64,000 nucleotides of DNA from WYEN01 sp049976205 (GTDB taxonomy: Archaea; Thermoproteota; Thermoprotei_A; Sulfolobales; AG1): NCBI GenBank assembly GCA_049976205.1, contig JBMFIR010000002.1, positions 44,734 through 108,733 of the forward strand, read 5' to 3'. Below, piece by piece: positions 8,753-17,990 of the stretch. The notes beneath the pieces are model-generated. The model was not told where the DNA came from and did not search any database. It saw only the letters and a list, made by a program, of their open reading frames with translations. The number at the start of each line of letters is the position of its first letter. Positions within the stretch are counted from its first letter, which is position 1. Position numbers and translations under genes: made by a program.

Positions 8753-10855
8753 GTGTTTATGCCAGAGAAAATGAGTCTTCTTAGAGCTATAGTGCCTATC
8801 GAATATATTGAAGAAGCTATTATTGCACTTATTGAGAGTAGAGTTTTTCACGTAACCTCAAAAACAGGTAAAGGGTCTTTGGCGGATAGATCTAGGAGAA
8901 GTATGGTGTTAGTTGAGGAAGCTTTATCTAAATTGGATCAATATGCTAGAATAGCTGATGTAAAGATATCTAAAAGAGAAAGTAATAAAGTGGAGGTTAA
9001 ACCTGACTCAGTTTCAATGTTTTTAGACGAGATCTTGGAGAAGAGCAGGATCATAGATCTAGAGTTCGAAGATTTACTAAGTAAGTATAGAGAGGCTGAA
9101 AATAAGATATCTGAATACGAAAATGTTCTGGGAATACTTGAACCCTTTAAAAGCTTGAACGTGGATCTTAGCTACTTGCAGAAAGGTGATCTTATTAAAT
9201 TAAAGGTTTTCTCTATTTCACAAGACAAAATACTTACATTAAGGAGAGACTTAGAGAGTAAACTTAAGAACTACGTATTATTACATGAAGTGAGTGAAAG
9301 AGAAAATATATCTTGTATACTTTTATACTCATCTGATGAGGAATATGTTTTAAATGAAGTTTTGAGAGGTAATAAGGCCAGGATCTTTGAGTTACCTATA
9401 GATCTTCCCAAGAACTTGAGCGAAATTTTTGATATGATTAGAGAGAGATTAGAAGAGTATAGGAGATACTTACAAGAGTTGAGAGGAAAAGCCAAAGAGA
9501 AATTTGCTAGTATAAAGGACTTGTTTATTGAAACCTACAAGGGCTTAGTCTCTCTGAGAGATTTTCTTAGAATAAGTAGCCACAGCATCTTTACTTCATC
9601 TTATGCTTTTGTAGAAGGATTCGTTCCTTCAAAAATGAAGAGTGAAGTATCTAAAAGACTTATTGAGGAAACACGAGGAAACATATATATTGAATTAAAA
9701 GAAATAGGTCGCTTAGATAAGAGAGAAGAGGATCCTCCGACTTACTATAGAATACCAAGATTTTTAGAGCCCTTTAAGATGATTCCGGATCTTTATGGCA
9801 CTCCAAGCTATAATGAGGTTGTGCCTATATATATTGTAGCGATTACATTCCCCATAATTTTTGGTTTAATGTTTCCTGATGTAGGTCACGGGCTAGCCAT
9901 ATTAATAGCGGGATACGTATTTTGGAAGATCCTTGGGAGAGAGAATAAAAGTCTCAGCGATCTAGGTCTCCTACTCATATATTTAGGAGCCTCATCAATA
10001 GTAACAGGGTTTTTATCAGGAGAATTTTTCGGACCAGCTACTCCAGTAGCTAAGTTTCTCGAGGAGTTATATAATGAGCACCATATTCACCCACCACTTA
10101 GTCTACCTATATATGATCATGAGGCAAATGTTATAGATGCGCTATACTTCTTTATACTACTCTCTATAAGAGTTGCGACCATTACAATGTTTGTTAGTGC
10201 TTTACTAGGTGTGGTAAATGGTATTGTTAATAGGGAGTTAGATTATTTATTAGCACTAGCTTTACCCAGGTCCTTAATCTTTCTTAGTATACTAATTCCT
10301 GCTTTCGCCTCTAACAATACTGATATTGTGGGATCATATTACTATTATATAAGTCTAGGGCAACTGCTTAGCATTATAGAAGGTGCAGTGAGCTACTCAA
10401 CACCAATCTATATAGAGGTTTCTAAATGGATGCTTAACATATCTCTTATATGGATCATATTTGGAGAAAGTATTATAGAAGTGATACACAGAGAATTAAG
10501 AGAGAGTGTGAGAAAGATTGGAGATGGATTTATGGAGATGTTTGATACAGTCATAATGGCTCTAGGTAATTCTATGAGTTATCTAAGGATCATGGGTATA
10601 GCTCTTGCCCATATTGCTGTTGTAGTATCTTTCTATGCTCCAGTGCTTAACTTGCTATATAGTCCTAGTATAGTGGAGCAGATATCGGCATGGATCATAT
10701 ATTCAATAGGGAATTTATTAGCGATGTCTCTTGAAGCTGTTATAGCATTCGCACATACTCTCAGGCTTCACCTCTATGAGATGTTTAGTAAGTTCTATAG
10801 AGGTCAAGGAAGATCTTATGAACCGATCGTGCCACTAAGCATAATTATTCAGTAA
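8753..10855 (+). CDS. atpI: A-type ATP synthase subunit I (a), membrane stator
   Basis: Stator subunit that forms the ion half-channels against the K ring. The 700-residue protein has a cytosolic N-terminal half with coiled coils (about 1-340) and a C-terminal membrane half with seven or eight helices. FPDVGHGL, SYLRIMGIALAH and FAHTLRLHLYEMFSKFY are the conserved segments, the last with the essential Arg. Start is GTG 8753 or ATG 8759 (MPEKMSLLRAIV); the family's PExM pattern fits either. It is the only ATPase gene here on the plus strand and runs convergent with atpC. Confidence 0.95.
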   Translation: MFMPEKMSLLRAIVPIEYIEEAIIALIESRVFHVTSKTGKGSLADRSRRSMVLVEEALSKLDQYARIADVKISKRESNKVEVKPDSVSMFLDEILEKSRIIDLEFEDLLSKYREAENKISEYENVLGILEPFKSLNVDLSYLQKGDLIKLKVFSISQDKILTLRRDLESKLKNYVLLHEVSERENISCILLYSSDEEYVLNEVLRGNKARIFELPIDLPKNLSEIFDMIRERLEEYRRYLQELRGKAKEKFASIKDLFIETYKGLVSLRDFLRISSHSIFTSSYAFVEGFVPSKMKSEVSKRLIEETRGNIYIELKEIGRLDKREEDPPTYYRIPRFLEPFKMIPDLYGTPSYNEVVPIYIVAITFPIIFGLMFPDVGHGLAILIAGYVFWKILGRENKSLSDLGLLLIYLGASSIVTGFLSGEFFGPATPVAKFLEELYNEHHIHPPLSLPIYDHEANVIDALYFFILLSIRVATITMFVSALLGVVNGIVNRELDYLLALALPRSLIFLSILIPAFASNNTDIVGSYYYYISLGQLLSIIEGAVSYSTPIYIEVSKWMLNISLIWIIFGESIIEVIHRELRESVRKIGDGFMEMFDTVIMALGNSMSYLRIMGIALAHIAVVVSFYAPVLNLLYSPSIVEQISAWIIYSIGNLLAMSLEAVIAFAHTLRLHLYEMFSKFYRGQGRSYEPIVPLSIIIQ

Positions 10856-10896
10856 GAACCGTCTGAGGTAGCCGACAAATCTCTCTTCCTGGATCT

Positions 10897-11913
10897 TTAT
10901 ATAGATAGTGACCTTCTTATTTTCTCTGGAGATAACAAACCTATTTTACCCACAAGTATAGAGACTAGATCCTCTACATCAAGTCTCTTAATCAAATAGA
11001 CAGCCCATAACTGAGAGTAAGTAAATGGATAAGAACTCATTACCACAACCCCATTTCTTCTAGCAATTCTTCTTAGATATCCTCTTATTGATACTATACT
11101 ATCAACTAAATCATGAGACATGAGAGTAGGAGGATAGAATCTTCTTAAAATAGCTAAGAGTCTAGTCTCATCAGAGTCTAACATATCACTCAAAACTTCT
11201 CTGGGGAAGCTACAAGAAAAGATTCGGGCCCTTGACAAGACACCCTCTATTTTATCTCTTAAACCTCTGTAAACAATTCTAGAAACAAAATTCAGTAGAT
11301 ACTGATCAATATCTGGGCAAACCATTGATCGAGTTTCGGGATACTCGTTAGTAATGTTATATAGAAGATCCATTGTAGAGAGATCTAGAGAATATATGAT
11401 TGCTAAATCACTGGAGATATTCTTAGTAAATTCTCTGAAGTAGTATTCAAATGTTGGAAGCTCTCTCTTAATGTGTTCAAGGATCCTAGGTAAAGTAAAC
11501 TCTTCTCTGAAAATTTCCTCCATGAGTTCTCTCATATCTTGAGGTAGGGCTTCAGCAGTACCTCTTAATCTCATAATCTCTTTAGACATTAACTCCCGTA
11601 GTATTACTGAATAAATCTTTGCTATAGAGATCCTTCTCATTGAATCAATAATTGACTTTATGTCTTCACTTAATTTCTCGAGTGATTTAGCAAGATTATA
11701 GAGATAAGTATCTAGAGAGAGCTCAAAGTTTAGAATATCTCTCGGTGAAACACCCTTGACATATTGATAATATGTTGTTTCTTTTAATATATCGAAGTAA
11801 TCCTCGACAGAATTCGCTGAGAGAAGATCTTGAATGTTCTTCTCTGTTAAACAAGTGCTGTAAAGAACTCTAAGTTTAGGTGCGAGATAAATAAGATCTA
11901 GTGATAAACTCAT
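10897..11913 (-). CDS. atpC: A-type ATP synthase subunit C
   Basis: Subunit that links the central rotor shaft to the K ring (AC39/VMA6 family). The protein is 338 aa and mostly helical, with the N-terminal LAPKLRVLYSTCLTEKNIQD and the family's C-terminal signature YPFTYSQLWAVYLIKRLDVE followed by SILVGKIG. The ATG at 11913 follows GAGGATC by 5 nt. It lies downstream of atpH in an S25e-trmI-atpH-atpC unit. Confidence 0.9.
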   Translation of the reverse strand: MSLSLDLIYLAPKLRVLYSTCLTEKNIQDLLSANSVEDYFDILKETTYYQYVKGVSPRDILNFELSLDTYLYNLAKSLEKLSEDIKSIIDSMRRISIAKIYSVILRELMSKEIMRLRGTAEALPQDMRELMEEIFREEFTLPRILEHIKRELPTFEYYFREFTKNISSDLAIIYSLDLSTMDLLYNITNEYPETRSMVCPDIDQYLLNFVSRIVYRGLRDKIEGVLSRARIFSCSFPREVLSDMLDSDETRLLAILRRFYPPTLMSHDLVDSIVSIRGYLRRIARRNGVVVMSSYPFTYSQLWAVYLIKRLDVEDLVSILVGKIGLLSPEKIRRSLSI

Positions 11914-11941
11914 GTCTAGATCCTCTTAAGATAAGTAAATT

Positions 11942-12280
11942 TTACTTTAACTCATAGATTTCCAAGAATTTCTCTAGAGCTTTGTTAATGGCATCCTCTC
12001 TTCTACTAGTATAGATCTCTCTTAAATTCTCTAAAGCTCTCTTAAGTCTTTTTTCATGTTCTTCTTTTAACCTAATTGTTTTCTCGCTAATATTCTTCTT
12101 AGCTTCCTCTATTAGTTTATTGACCTCTGATCTGATCTCCTCCCGCAATCTCTCCGCTAATTTATTGACTTCTGTCTCTAACTTCTCTCGATCTTTCATG
12201 GTCTCCTCTATTTTAGTCTCCAAAAATTTCTCTGTTTCTTCTAGTAAACTAAGGATCCTCATAACATTATCTTGAGACAA
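11942..12280 (-). CDS. atpH: A-type ATP synthase subunit H (peripheral stalk coiled coil)
   Basis: A 112-residue, almost continuous coiled coil rich in Glu/Lys/Arg (EEKLETEVNKLAERLREEI-like heptads, EEAKKNISEKTIRLKEEHEK). Its size and its place directly ahead of atpC identify it as the H (or G) partner of subunit E. The TTG start at 12280 has a GGAGAAT site 5 nt before it. Coiled-coil proteins are hard to assign by sequence alone, so the call leans on context. Confidence 0.85.
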   Translation of the reverse strand: MSQDNVMRILSLLEETEKFLETKIEETMKDREKLETEVNKLAERLREEIRSEVNKLIEEAKKNISEKTIRLKEEHEKRLKRALENLREIYTSRREDAINKALEKFLEIYELK

Positions 12281-12305
12281 TACTTATTCTCCAAATCTAA
12301 GTGTT

Positions 12306-13121
12306 TTACATATTTAAAATTTTTCTTGTGGAAACTATATAGCCTGTGTGTCCAATCATTCTCACTCTTGGTCTAATAGCATTTTTCTTAGTTTCATAGA
12401 TTCTCTCTAGTATTTCCTCGATCTCTACAGCAATCCATTTAGTAGATGACGAAAGCTCATCAAATAATTTAATGACCTGATTCATTGTGGGAAGGAAAAA
12501 CACTACAGGAGCACCAGGTCTGAGAGCATTATACAGCACATCTAAAATTCTCCAAGGATCAGGAAGATCTATTAATGCGGCATCGAGATCTTTCTCATCC
12601 ACACCCTCACTAATATCCTTTATTTTTATCTCCACATATTTCTCAAGACCTAACAAAGAAATATTTCTCATAGCCATCTCAGCAAAATCCTCTCTGATCT
12701 CGTAACCATAGATTTTGCCTTCGGGAGCTACATATTTAGCTAAGAAAGCTGTTGAGACACCTGAGCCTACGCCAGCTTCAAGAATTCTTTTTCCTGGACC
12801 TATGTCCAGCTTAAGTATTATTCTCCCGATATCCTTAGGATATATCACTTGAGTAGGTCTCTTAAATAACTTAAACACCATATCCTCAGTTGTAGGATTA
12901 AGAACATATGCCTTAACTCCCGAAGATAATGTGATCTTGGTTCCGTAGGCTACACCTAGTAGTTTCTCGTGATCTACGAAACCCTTATCACCAGAGAATC
13001 TGTATCCGGCTCTGACCCTAAATATATGTTTTCTCTTTTCATCAATATATAATAGGACATAATCATCTTCTTTAATCATATAAATGTTAGACGCATCAGT
13101 ACTGGTGTCACTCTTCACCAT
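12306..13121 (-). CDS. trmI: tRNA (adenine-N1)-methyltransferase TrmI
   Basis: S-adenosylmethionine-dependent enzyme that makes m1A at positions 57/58 of tRNA. In its 271 aa an N-terminal small beta domain is followed by the Rossmann methyltransferase core: motif I LEAGVGSGVSTAFLAKYVAP, then IYGYEIREDFAEMAMRNI and the catalytic loop DAALIDLPDPWRIL. The C-terminus VRMIGHTGYIVSTRK is typical of archaeal TrmI. It starts 35 nt after S25e and precedes atpH by 25 nt on the same strand. Confidence 0.94.
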   Translation of the reverse strand: MVKSDTSTDASNIYMIKEDDYVLLYIDEKRKHIFRVRAGYRFSGDKGFVDHEKLLGVAYGTKITLSSGVKAYVLNPTTEDMVFKLFKRPTQVIYPKDIGRIILKLDIGPGKRILEAGVGSGVSTAFLAKYVAPEGKIYGYEIREDFAEMAMRNISLLGLEKYVEIKIKDISEGVDEKDLDAALIDLPDPWRILDVLYNALRPGAPVVFFLPTMNQVIKLFDELSSSTKWIAVEIEEILERIYETKKNAIRPRVRMIGHTGYIVSTRKILNM

Positions 13122-13156
13122 TCAGTACTACCAGCCTTCATCATATGAAAAATAAA

Positions 13157-13483
13157 TTACTTGGCGGCTGGAACATAGATCTTTATTCTTCTATTTCCGG
13201 AGTAAAGATGCAAGGAACCCTCTTCATTTAGGTATCTTAATAATTTACGGGCTAGAGTGTATGATATACCTAGCTTCTCCTTCACCTGATAAGGTGTTAT
13301 ATAATCAAGTGAGATTAATTCCTTCTTGGCTCTCGTTATAAGAGAGGCTTCTAGCTCAACAAGTGCTCTCCTAGTTGTTTTCTCCTCTTTCTTAGTGGTT
13401 TTAGCGGCTTTTTGTTCTTTCAATTGCTCTTTTAACTGTTTCTTCTCCATTGCTGATAAGGGTTTCTTTCCCTTGGTACCCAT
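13157..13483 (-). CDS. rps25e: 30S ribosomal protein S25e
   Basis: Small-subunit protein of archaea and eukaryotes, absent from bacteria. It is 108 aa, with a basic Lys/Glu-rich N-terminal tail and a winged-helix domain (SLDYITPYQVKEKLGISYTL, ARKLLRYLNEEGSLHLYSGN). The ATG has GGTGA 5 nt upstream. It is divergent from ftsY and heads the trmI-atpH-atpC unit. Confidence 0.95.
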   Translation of the reverse strand: MGTKGKKPLSAMEKKQLKEQLKEQKAAKTTKKEEKTTRRALVELEASLITRAKKELISLDYITPYQVKEKLGISYTLARKLLRYLNEEGSLHLYSGNRRIKIYVPAAK

Positions 13484-13562
13484 GGTGTCACCATATTCAT
13501 AGAGATATAAGAAGGTTATAAAAAGATATTAGTTGCTCAAAAATAATATAGATCGAGTTCTG

Positions 13563-14498
13563 ATGCTTAGAAAACTAAAAGAGATTTTTAATAAAGGAAT
13601 TGAGAAGATAACGAATACTCTTGAGAAGACTTTATCTGATAAATTAGTTAAAGAAATTAAAGAAGAGGATCTAGAGAAGATATCAGAGGAGTTGATAATA
13701 GAGTTAGTTGAAGCAGATGTTGCTTTAGAAGTAGCTGAGGGTATAATTCGAGATTTTAATAAAAGAATAATTGGTTCAAAAATTGGGTTACTTGATAACA
13801 AGAAAGAATTTATAAGATCAAAATTTATTGAAACATTACATGATTATCTTAAAAAAGGCGAGTGGGATAGAGATCTTATTGAGATCATAAAGAATTCTCA
13901 GAAGCCTTACAAAATACTTTTCATGGGAGTTAATGGTGTAGGTAAGACAACTACTATAGCAAAAATAGCGAAGTATTTAAGAGATAAGGGTTTTAAAGTA
14001 CTTGTGGTGGCGGCAGATACCTTCAGAGCTGGTGCGCAGGAGCAATTAGAGATACATTGCCAGAGACTCTCTATCTCAATTTTCAAAGGAAGATATGGGG
14101 TCGATCCAGCAGCGGTTGTTCATGACGCGGTGAAACACGCAATTAAGAATTTCTATGATGTGATACTTGTGGATTCAGCAGGGAGACAGCATACTGATAA
14201 AGATCTCATGGAGGAGATTAAAAAAGTTGTTAAAGTGCTGAAACCTGATCTTAAGATACTTATACTAGATGCTCTAACAGGAAATGATGCTGTTAATCAA
14301 GCACGTGAATTTGATAGATATGTTGGAGTAGACGCTGTTATACTAACTAAAATAGATGCTGATGCTTCAGGAGGATCTGCCCTAAGCATTATAGCATCTA
14401 TAAATAAGCCGATTATATTTGTGGGTACAGGCCAGAGATATGATGACTTAGAGAGGTATAGGGTAGAATATATTCTTAGTAGAATAATTGGAGAATAG
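13563..14498 (+). CDS. ftsY: Signal recognition particle receptor FtsY
   Basis: Membrane-side GTPase partner of SRP54. The NG domain shows a short N helix bundle, G1 GVNGVGKTTTIAKIAKYL, DTFRAGAQEQLE, G3 DSAGRQHTDKDLMEEI and G4 TKIDADASGGSALS. I prefer the ATG at 13563 (MLRKLKEIF, 311 aa); a TTG at 13533 adds ten unlikely residues. No Shine-Dalgarno is visible. A TTATAAAAAG box at 13516-13525 would start transcription near 13545, leaving only a short leader. srp54 lies elsewhere in this window at 41.4-42.7 kb. Confidence 0.95.
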   Translation: MLRKLKEIFNKGIEKITNTLEKTLSDKLVKEIKEEDLEKISEELIIELVEADVALEVAEGIIRDFNKRIIGSKIGLLDNKKEFIRSKFIETLHDYLKKGEWDRDLIEIIKNSQKPYKILFMGVNGVGKTTTIAKIAKYLRDKGFKVLVVAADTFRAGAQEQLEIHCQRLSISIFKGRYGVDPAAVVHDAVKHAIKNFYDVILVDSAGRQHTDKDLMEEIKKVVKVLKPDLKILILDALTGNDAVNQAREFDRYVGVDAVILTKIDADASGGSALSIIASINKPIIFVGTGQRYDDLERYRVEYILSRIIGE

Positions 14499-14508
14499 AT
14501 CTATTAAA

Positions 14509-15486
14509 TCATCGAGAGGATTCTAAGAATTTTCTGATAATAGATATCGAGCCTGTGTAAGGATCTTTTTCGCCTCTTATGACAAAGTCTATAACCTCTT
14601 TAGAGTTTCTATCAAAGAACTCATCGAAGTATTTATCTAATATATACTTGGATATTGTTTTAAGAGAATACACTCTACGTTGATTGATGATCTCCTTGAA
14701 TCTACCGCTATCAATAAGATATTTTCTATGCATCTCGATACCTGAGACCAGATCCTCTAGTCCTCGTCCTAAAACAGCAGAGACTTTGTATACAATAGGC
14801 TTCCAACCAGATCTAGATTCTATATCTTCTAAATTAAGTATTTCGTAGAGTTGTTTATATGTAACCTCAGCCTCAGGCTTATCAGCCTTGTTCACAACGA
14901 AAACATCTCCAATCTCCATGATGCCTGCCTTAAGGGCCTGTATATCATCACCTGCGCCAGGAATAAAGACATTAATTAATGTGTGAGAGACTTTGCTAAT
15001 ATCTACATCTATTTGACCGACACCTACGCTCTCTATTATAATGCGCTCAAAACCTAAACCATCAAAGGCCTCTATTAGAAGAGGAACAGACACTCCTAAA
15101 CCACCATATACTCCTCTAGTGGCTGTGCTTCTTATGAAAACTCCTGGGTCCTGAGAGTGTTGTTGCATTCTGATTCTATTACCCATGAAACTCCCTTTAG
15201 AGAAAGGTGATGAAGGATCTACAGTAATAACAGCTACTTTCTCATCGTTCTTTCTATAGAAGCTTATTAGTCTTGATATAAGAGTGCTTTTACCTACACC
15301 GGGACTTCCCGTAACCCCTATCACATGTGCTCTTCCGCTTCGTCGCATAAGGTCTCTCATAATATAGGAATAGATCTCAGGATCTGATTCTCCAGGAAAT
15401 TCTACAAAAGTTATAAGCCTTGATAAAGCTCTCGAATTACCTTTTAAAGCCTCTTCATACAACTCAGTTATACCACTACTTTTCAT
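14509..15486 (-). CDS. meaB: MeaB/ArgK-type G3E GTPase, B12 mutase chaperone
   Basis: P-loop GTPase that loads and protects adenosylcobalamin in acyl-CoA mutases. It has GVTGSPGVGKSTLISRLISF (Walker A), the segment TVDPSSPFSKGSFMGNRIRM, ESVGVGQIDVDIS and the specificity motif NKADKPEAEVT. The ATG at 15486 has a strong GGAGAGG site and overlaps the B12-subunit stop by 11 nt, so I use it rather than the longer frame. It is the last of the three mutase genes. Confidence 0.95.
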   Translation of the reverse strand: MKSSGITELYEEALKGNSRALSRLITFVEFPGESDPEIYSYIMRDLMRRSGRAHVIGVTGSPGVGKSTLISRLISFYRKNDEKVAVITVDPSSPFSKGSFMGNRIRMQQHSQDPGVFIRSTATRGVYGGLGVSVPLLIEAFDGLGFERIIIESVGVGQIDVDISKVSHTLINVFIPGAGDDIQALKAGIMEIGDVFVVNKADKPEAEVTYKQLYEILNLEDIESRSGWKPIVYKVSAVLGRGLEDLVSGIEMHRKYLIDSGRFKEIINQRRVYSLKTISKYILDKYFDEFFDRNSKEVIDFVIRGEKDPYTGSISIIRKFLESSR

Positions 15487-15943
15487 ACCCTCTCCTCTCC
15501 TCTGCAAGTTCCTTTATTCTCTGAATAATATATTTAAGAGGTGTATCAGGTGGAAAGACTTCCGCAACACCTAGCTGCTTAAGCTTCTCAGCATCATCAG
15601 GAGGTATTGTGCCACCAACCACAACCTTAATGTCTTCGGCGTTTTTCTCTTTGAGAAGCTTAAGCACAGCAGGTACGAGTGTCATGTGGGCTCCGCTTAG
15701 AAGACTTATTCCAATAACGTCCGCGTCCTCTTGAAGAGCTGTATTTACTACCATCTCGGGTGTTTGTCTGATACCTGTGTAAACAACCTCGAAACCAGCA
15801 TCTCTTAGGGCTCTTGCAACGACTTTAGCTCCTCTGTCATGACCATCTAAGCCTAATTTTGCTACCACGACCTTATATCTTCTTCTAAGTCCCTCTCTCG
15901 CGATTTCCTTGCCCACATCTGCCTGTACAGAATCTTCCCACAT
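15476..15943 (-). CDS. Acyl-CoA mutase small subunit, cobalamin-binding
   Basis: Separate B12-binding subunit of a coenzyme-B12 mutase, 155 aa. The base-off/His-on motif is present as DGHDRG (Asp33, His35, Gly38) in VAKLGLDGHDRGAKVVARAL, followed by the SLLSGAH segment and VVVGGTIPPDDAEKL near the C-terminus. The ATG follows GAGGTG at good distance. Stand-alone small subunits are found in archaeal methylmalonyl-CoA mutases and in isobutyryl-CoA mutase. Confidence 0.93.
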   Translation of the reverse strand: MWEDSVQADVGKEIAREGLRRRYKVVVAKLGLDGHDRGAKVVARALRDAGFEVVYTGIRQTPEMVVNTALQEDADVIGISLLSGAHMTLVPAVLKLLKEKNAEDIKVVVGGTIPPDDAEKLKQLGVAEVFPPDTPLKYIIQRIKELAEERRGYEK

Positions 15944-15979
15944 GATATGTACACCTCAAATGATTTATTATGGGATCAT

Positions 15980-17677
15980 TTAGTATATTAAGGGTTCACT
16001 CCATTCTCCATAGACGCTTTTCAGGGTGTTCATTATTTCTCCTAAAGTTGCTTTACTTATCGCAGCACTATAGACATAGGGCATAATATTCTCATTTCTC
16101 ATAGCCGCCCTCTCCAACTCTATAAGAGCACTCTTAGTTTTGACAGGATCTCTGCTACTCTTGAATCTTCTCAGTCTCTCTATTTGCCTTATTCTAATAT
16201 TCTCTTCATTAATTTTCAGAAGTGGTACTCTCCTCTCTTCCTCAAGAATTTCTCCTGCAAAAGCATTCACGCCCACGACTATTTTCCTCATCTCCTCTAT
16301 TGCTCTCTGTTTCCTATAGGCACTTTCTGTTATTAATGTCTGCGGATATCCTTTTTCAATAGCCTCAACCATTCCTCCCATTCTCTCAATTCTATCTATA
16401 ATCTTCCAAGCCTCCTCCTCCACTTTATCTGTGAGCCACTCAATGAAGTATGATCCTCCCAAAGGATCTACGGTATCAGCCACACCACTTTCATAAGCTA
16501 GTATTTGCTGAGTTCTTAGAGCTATCTTAGCAGAGAATTCGGTGGGTAGGGCTAGTGCTTCATCAAATGCATTTGTGTGAAGGCTCTGTGTTCCTCCTAA
16601 AACAGCTGCCAATGCCTGTAGAGTTACTCTTATAATATTGTTATAGGGTTCCAGAGCTGTTAACTCAACACCACTTGTTTGAGTATGAAATCTCAACCAC
16701 ATACTTCTCTTCTTCTTAGCACCGAACCACTCTCTCATAATCTTAGCCCACATTCTTCTTGCAGCTCTGAACTTGGCTACATGCTCAAATACCTGAACAC
16801 CGGATGCGAAGAAGAATGAGAGTCTGTGAGCAAAGTCATCGGGGTGATAACCTCTTCTAATCATCTCCCTAACATACTCAATGCCATCTGCCAAAGTTAA
16901 AGCAAGCTCCTCAACAGCTGTCGCACCTGCCTCATATATATGGTAGCCTGAGATGCTTATTGGATTCCACTTAGGCAGATTCTTAACACTCCACTCAATA
17001 ACATCAACACCAATCTTTAGTGCTGGTTGAGGTGGAAATACCCAAGACTTTTGAGCTATAAACTCCTTAAGCTGATCGTTTTGCGTAGTTCCACCAATTT
17101 TATCGTCTGGTACCCCTTGCTTCCTCGCTACACCAACATAGAAGCTAAGCATAACAGGTGCTGGGGGATTGATTGTCATGTTAGTAGTTACATCACCCAT
17201 GTAGATATCCTTGAATATAACCTCCATATCCTCGATCGTTGGTACAGAAACTCCTACAACACCTACCTCGCCAAAAGCTCTTGGATCATCAGGATCTATG
17301 CCTACCAGAGTTGGGTAGTCAAATGCTATTGAGAGACCGGTTTCGCCGTGACTGATAAGATACTTAAATCTATCATTAGTATCCTCAGGTGTTCCATAGC
17401 CACTAAATTCTCTCATAGTCCATACTCTACCTCTATACATGTTGTAGTGAATACCTCTTGTGAAGGGATATTCTCCCGGAAAACCTATTTTCTCAAAATA
17501 ATCTTGATAAGCCATATCCAGAGGAGTATAAAGATCTTTTACAACAATGCCAGACTCCGTTAAGAAACTCTCTTTTCGATCCTTATATCCACTTTCAATC
17601 ATATTATTCCTCCACTGCTCAAGAGCCTTTGCTAAAGCATTTAAAAAATCATTATCAAAGAATGAGGTTCTACTCAA
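15980..17677 (-). CDS. Acyl-CoA mutase large subunit, isobutyryl-CoA mutase-like active site
   Basis: Substrate-binding barrel subunit of a B12-dependent acyl-CoA mutase, 565 aa, TTG start. The family segments are clear: RGIHYNMYRGRVWTMREF, TNDRFKYLISHGETGLSIAF, GGTTQNDQLKEFIAQ and ISISGYHIYEAGATAVEELA. Most automatic calls would say methylmalonyl-CoA mutase. However, the two residues that read the substrate differ: the Tyr89 equivalent is Phe91 (TMREFSG) and the Arg207 equivalent is Gln209 (EFIAQK). Phe and Gln are the residues reported for isobutyryl-CoA mutase (IcmA, about 566 aa). The likely reaction is isobutyryl-CoA to n-butyryl-CoA. The B12 subunit and MeaB follow at once. Confidence 0.9.
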   Translation of the reverse strand: MSRTSFFDNDFLNALAKALEQWRNNMIESGYKDRKESFLTESGIVVKDLYTPLDMAYQDYFEKIGFPGEYPFTRGIHYNMYRGRVWTMREFSGYGTPEDTNDRFKYLISHGETGLSIAFDYPTLVGIDPDDPRAFGEVGVVGVSVPTIEDMEVIFKDIYMGDVTTNMTINPPAPVMLSFYVGVARKQGVPDDKIGGTTQNDQLKEFIAQKSWVFPPQPALKIGVDVIEWSVKNLPKWNPISISGYHIYEAGATAVEELALTLADGIEYVREMIRRGYHPDDFAHRLSFFFASGVQVFEHVAKFRAARRMWAKIMREWFGAKKKRSMWLRFHTQTSGVELTALEPYNNIIRVTLQALAAVLGGTQSLHTNAFDEALALPTEFSAKIALRTQQILAYESGVADTVDPLGGSYFIEWLTDKVEEEAWKIIDRIERMGGMVEAIEKGYPQTLITESAYRKQRAIEEMRKIVVGVNAFAGEILEEERRVPLLKINEENIRIRQIERLRRFKSSRDPVKTKSALIELERAAMRNENIMPYVYSAAISKATLGEIMNTLKSVYGEWSEPLIY

Positions 17678-17990
17678 ATACTTCCCCAGGATATATAGCT
17701 ATTAAATAATTTATTAATTTTTGAAATAATATCGTGGTTGTATGCTAAAAATTATCAATTTTGAATTAATTTTGATTATTAGTTTAAATTTCATATATCT
17801 GACTTTAATTATTTAATATAATTAGACTCAGCAGGTTAACTAGATCATGTATCTGAGTATTTAGGATTGAATGTTACGAAGACTTTATCTTATGGGTTCT
17901 GTAGATAATTATTGAACGTAGAGCCTATTAGATTTGTTTTTAAAAAAGTAGGTGGTGGTAGTAAAGATCTTTTGATGGAGTAGACGAGTC
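17678..17990. other. Intergenic, 313 nt, no gene seen
   Basis: Strongly AT-rich spacer between the divergent mutase operon and the membrane protein at 17991. The longest open frame is only 14 codons. An A/T box (TTTTTAAAAAAG) at about 17936-17947 could serve the plus-strand gene, with a GGAG about 10 nt before its ATG. I see no C/D box pair or tRNA here. Confidence 0.6.

Noticed and set aside
10816..10866. Possible C/D sRNA at the atpI 3' end
   Set aside because: CTGA is present in the gap, but nothing near a C box lies ~50 nt upstream.
15980..17677. Plain methylmalonyl-CoA mutase call
   Set aside because: The fold is right, but Phe91 and Gln209 replace the Tyr and Arg that bind the methylmalonyl carboxylate, so I kept the broader mutase family with an isobutyryl-CoA-like site.
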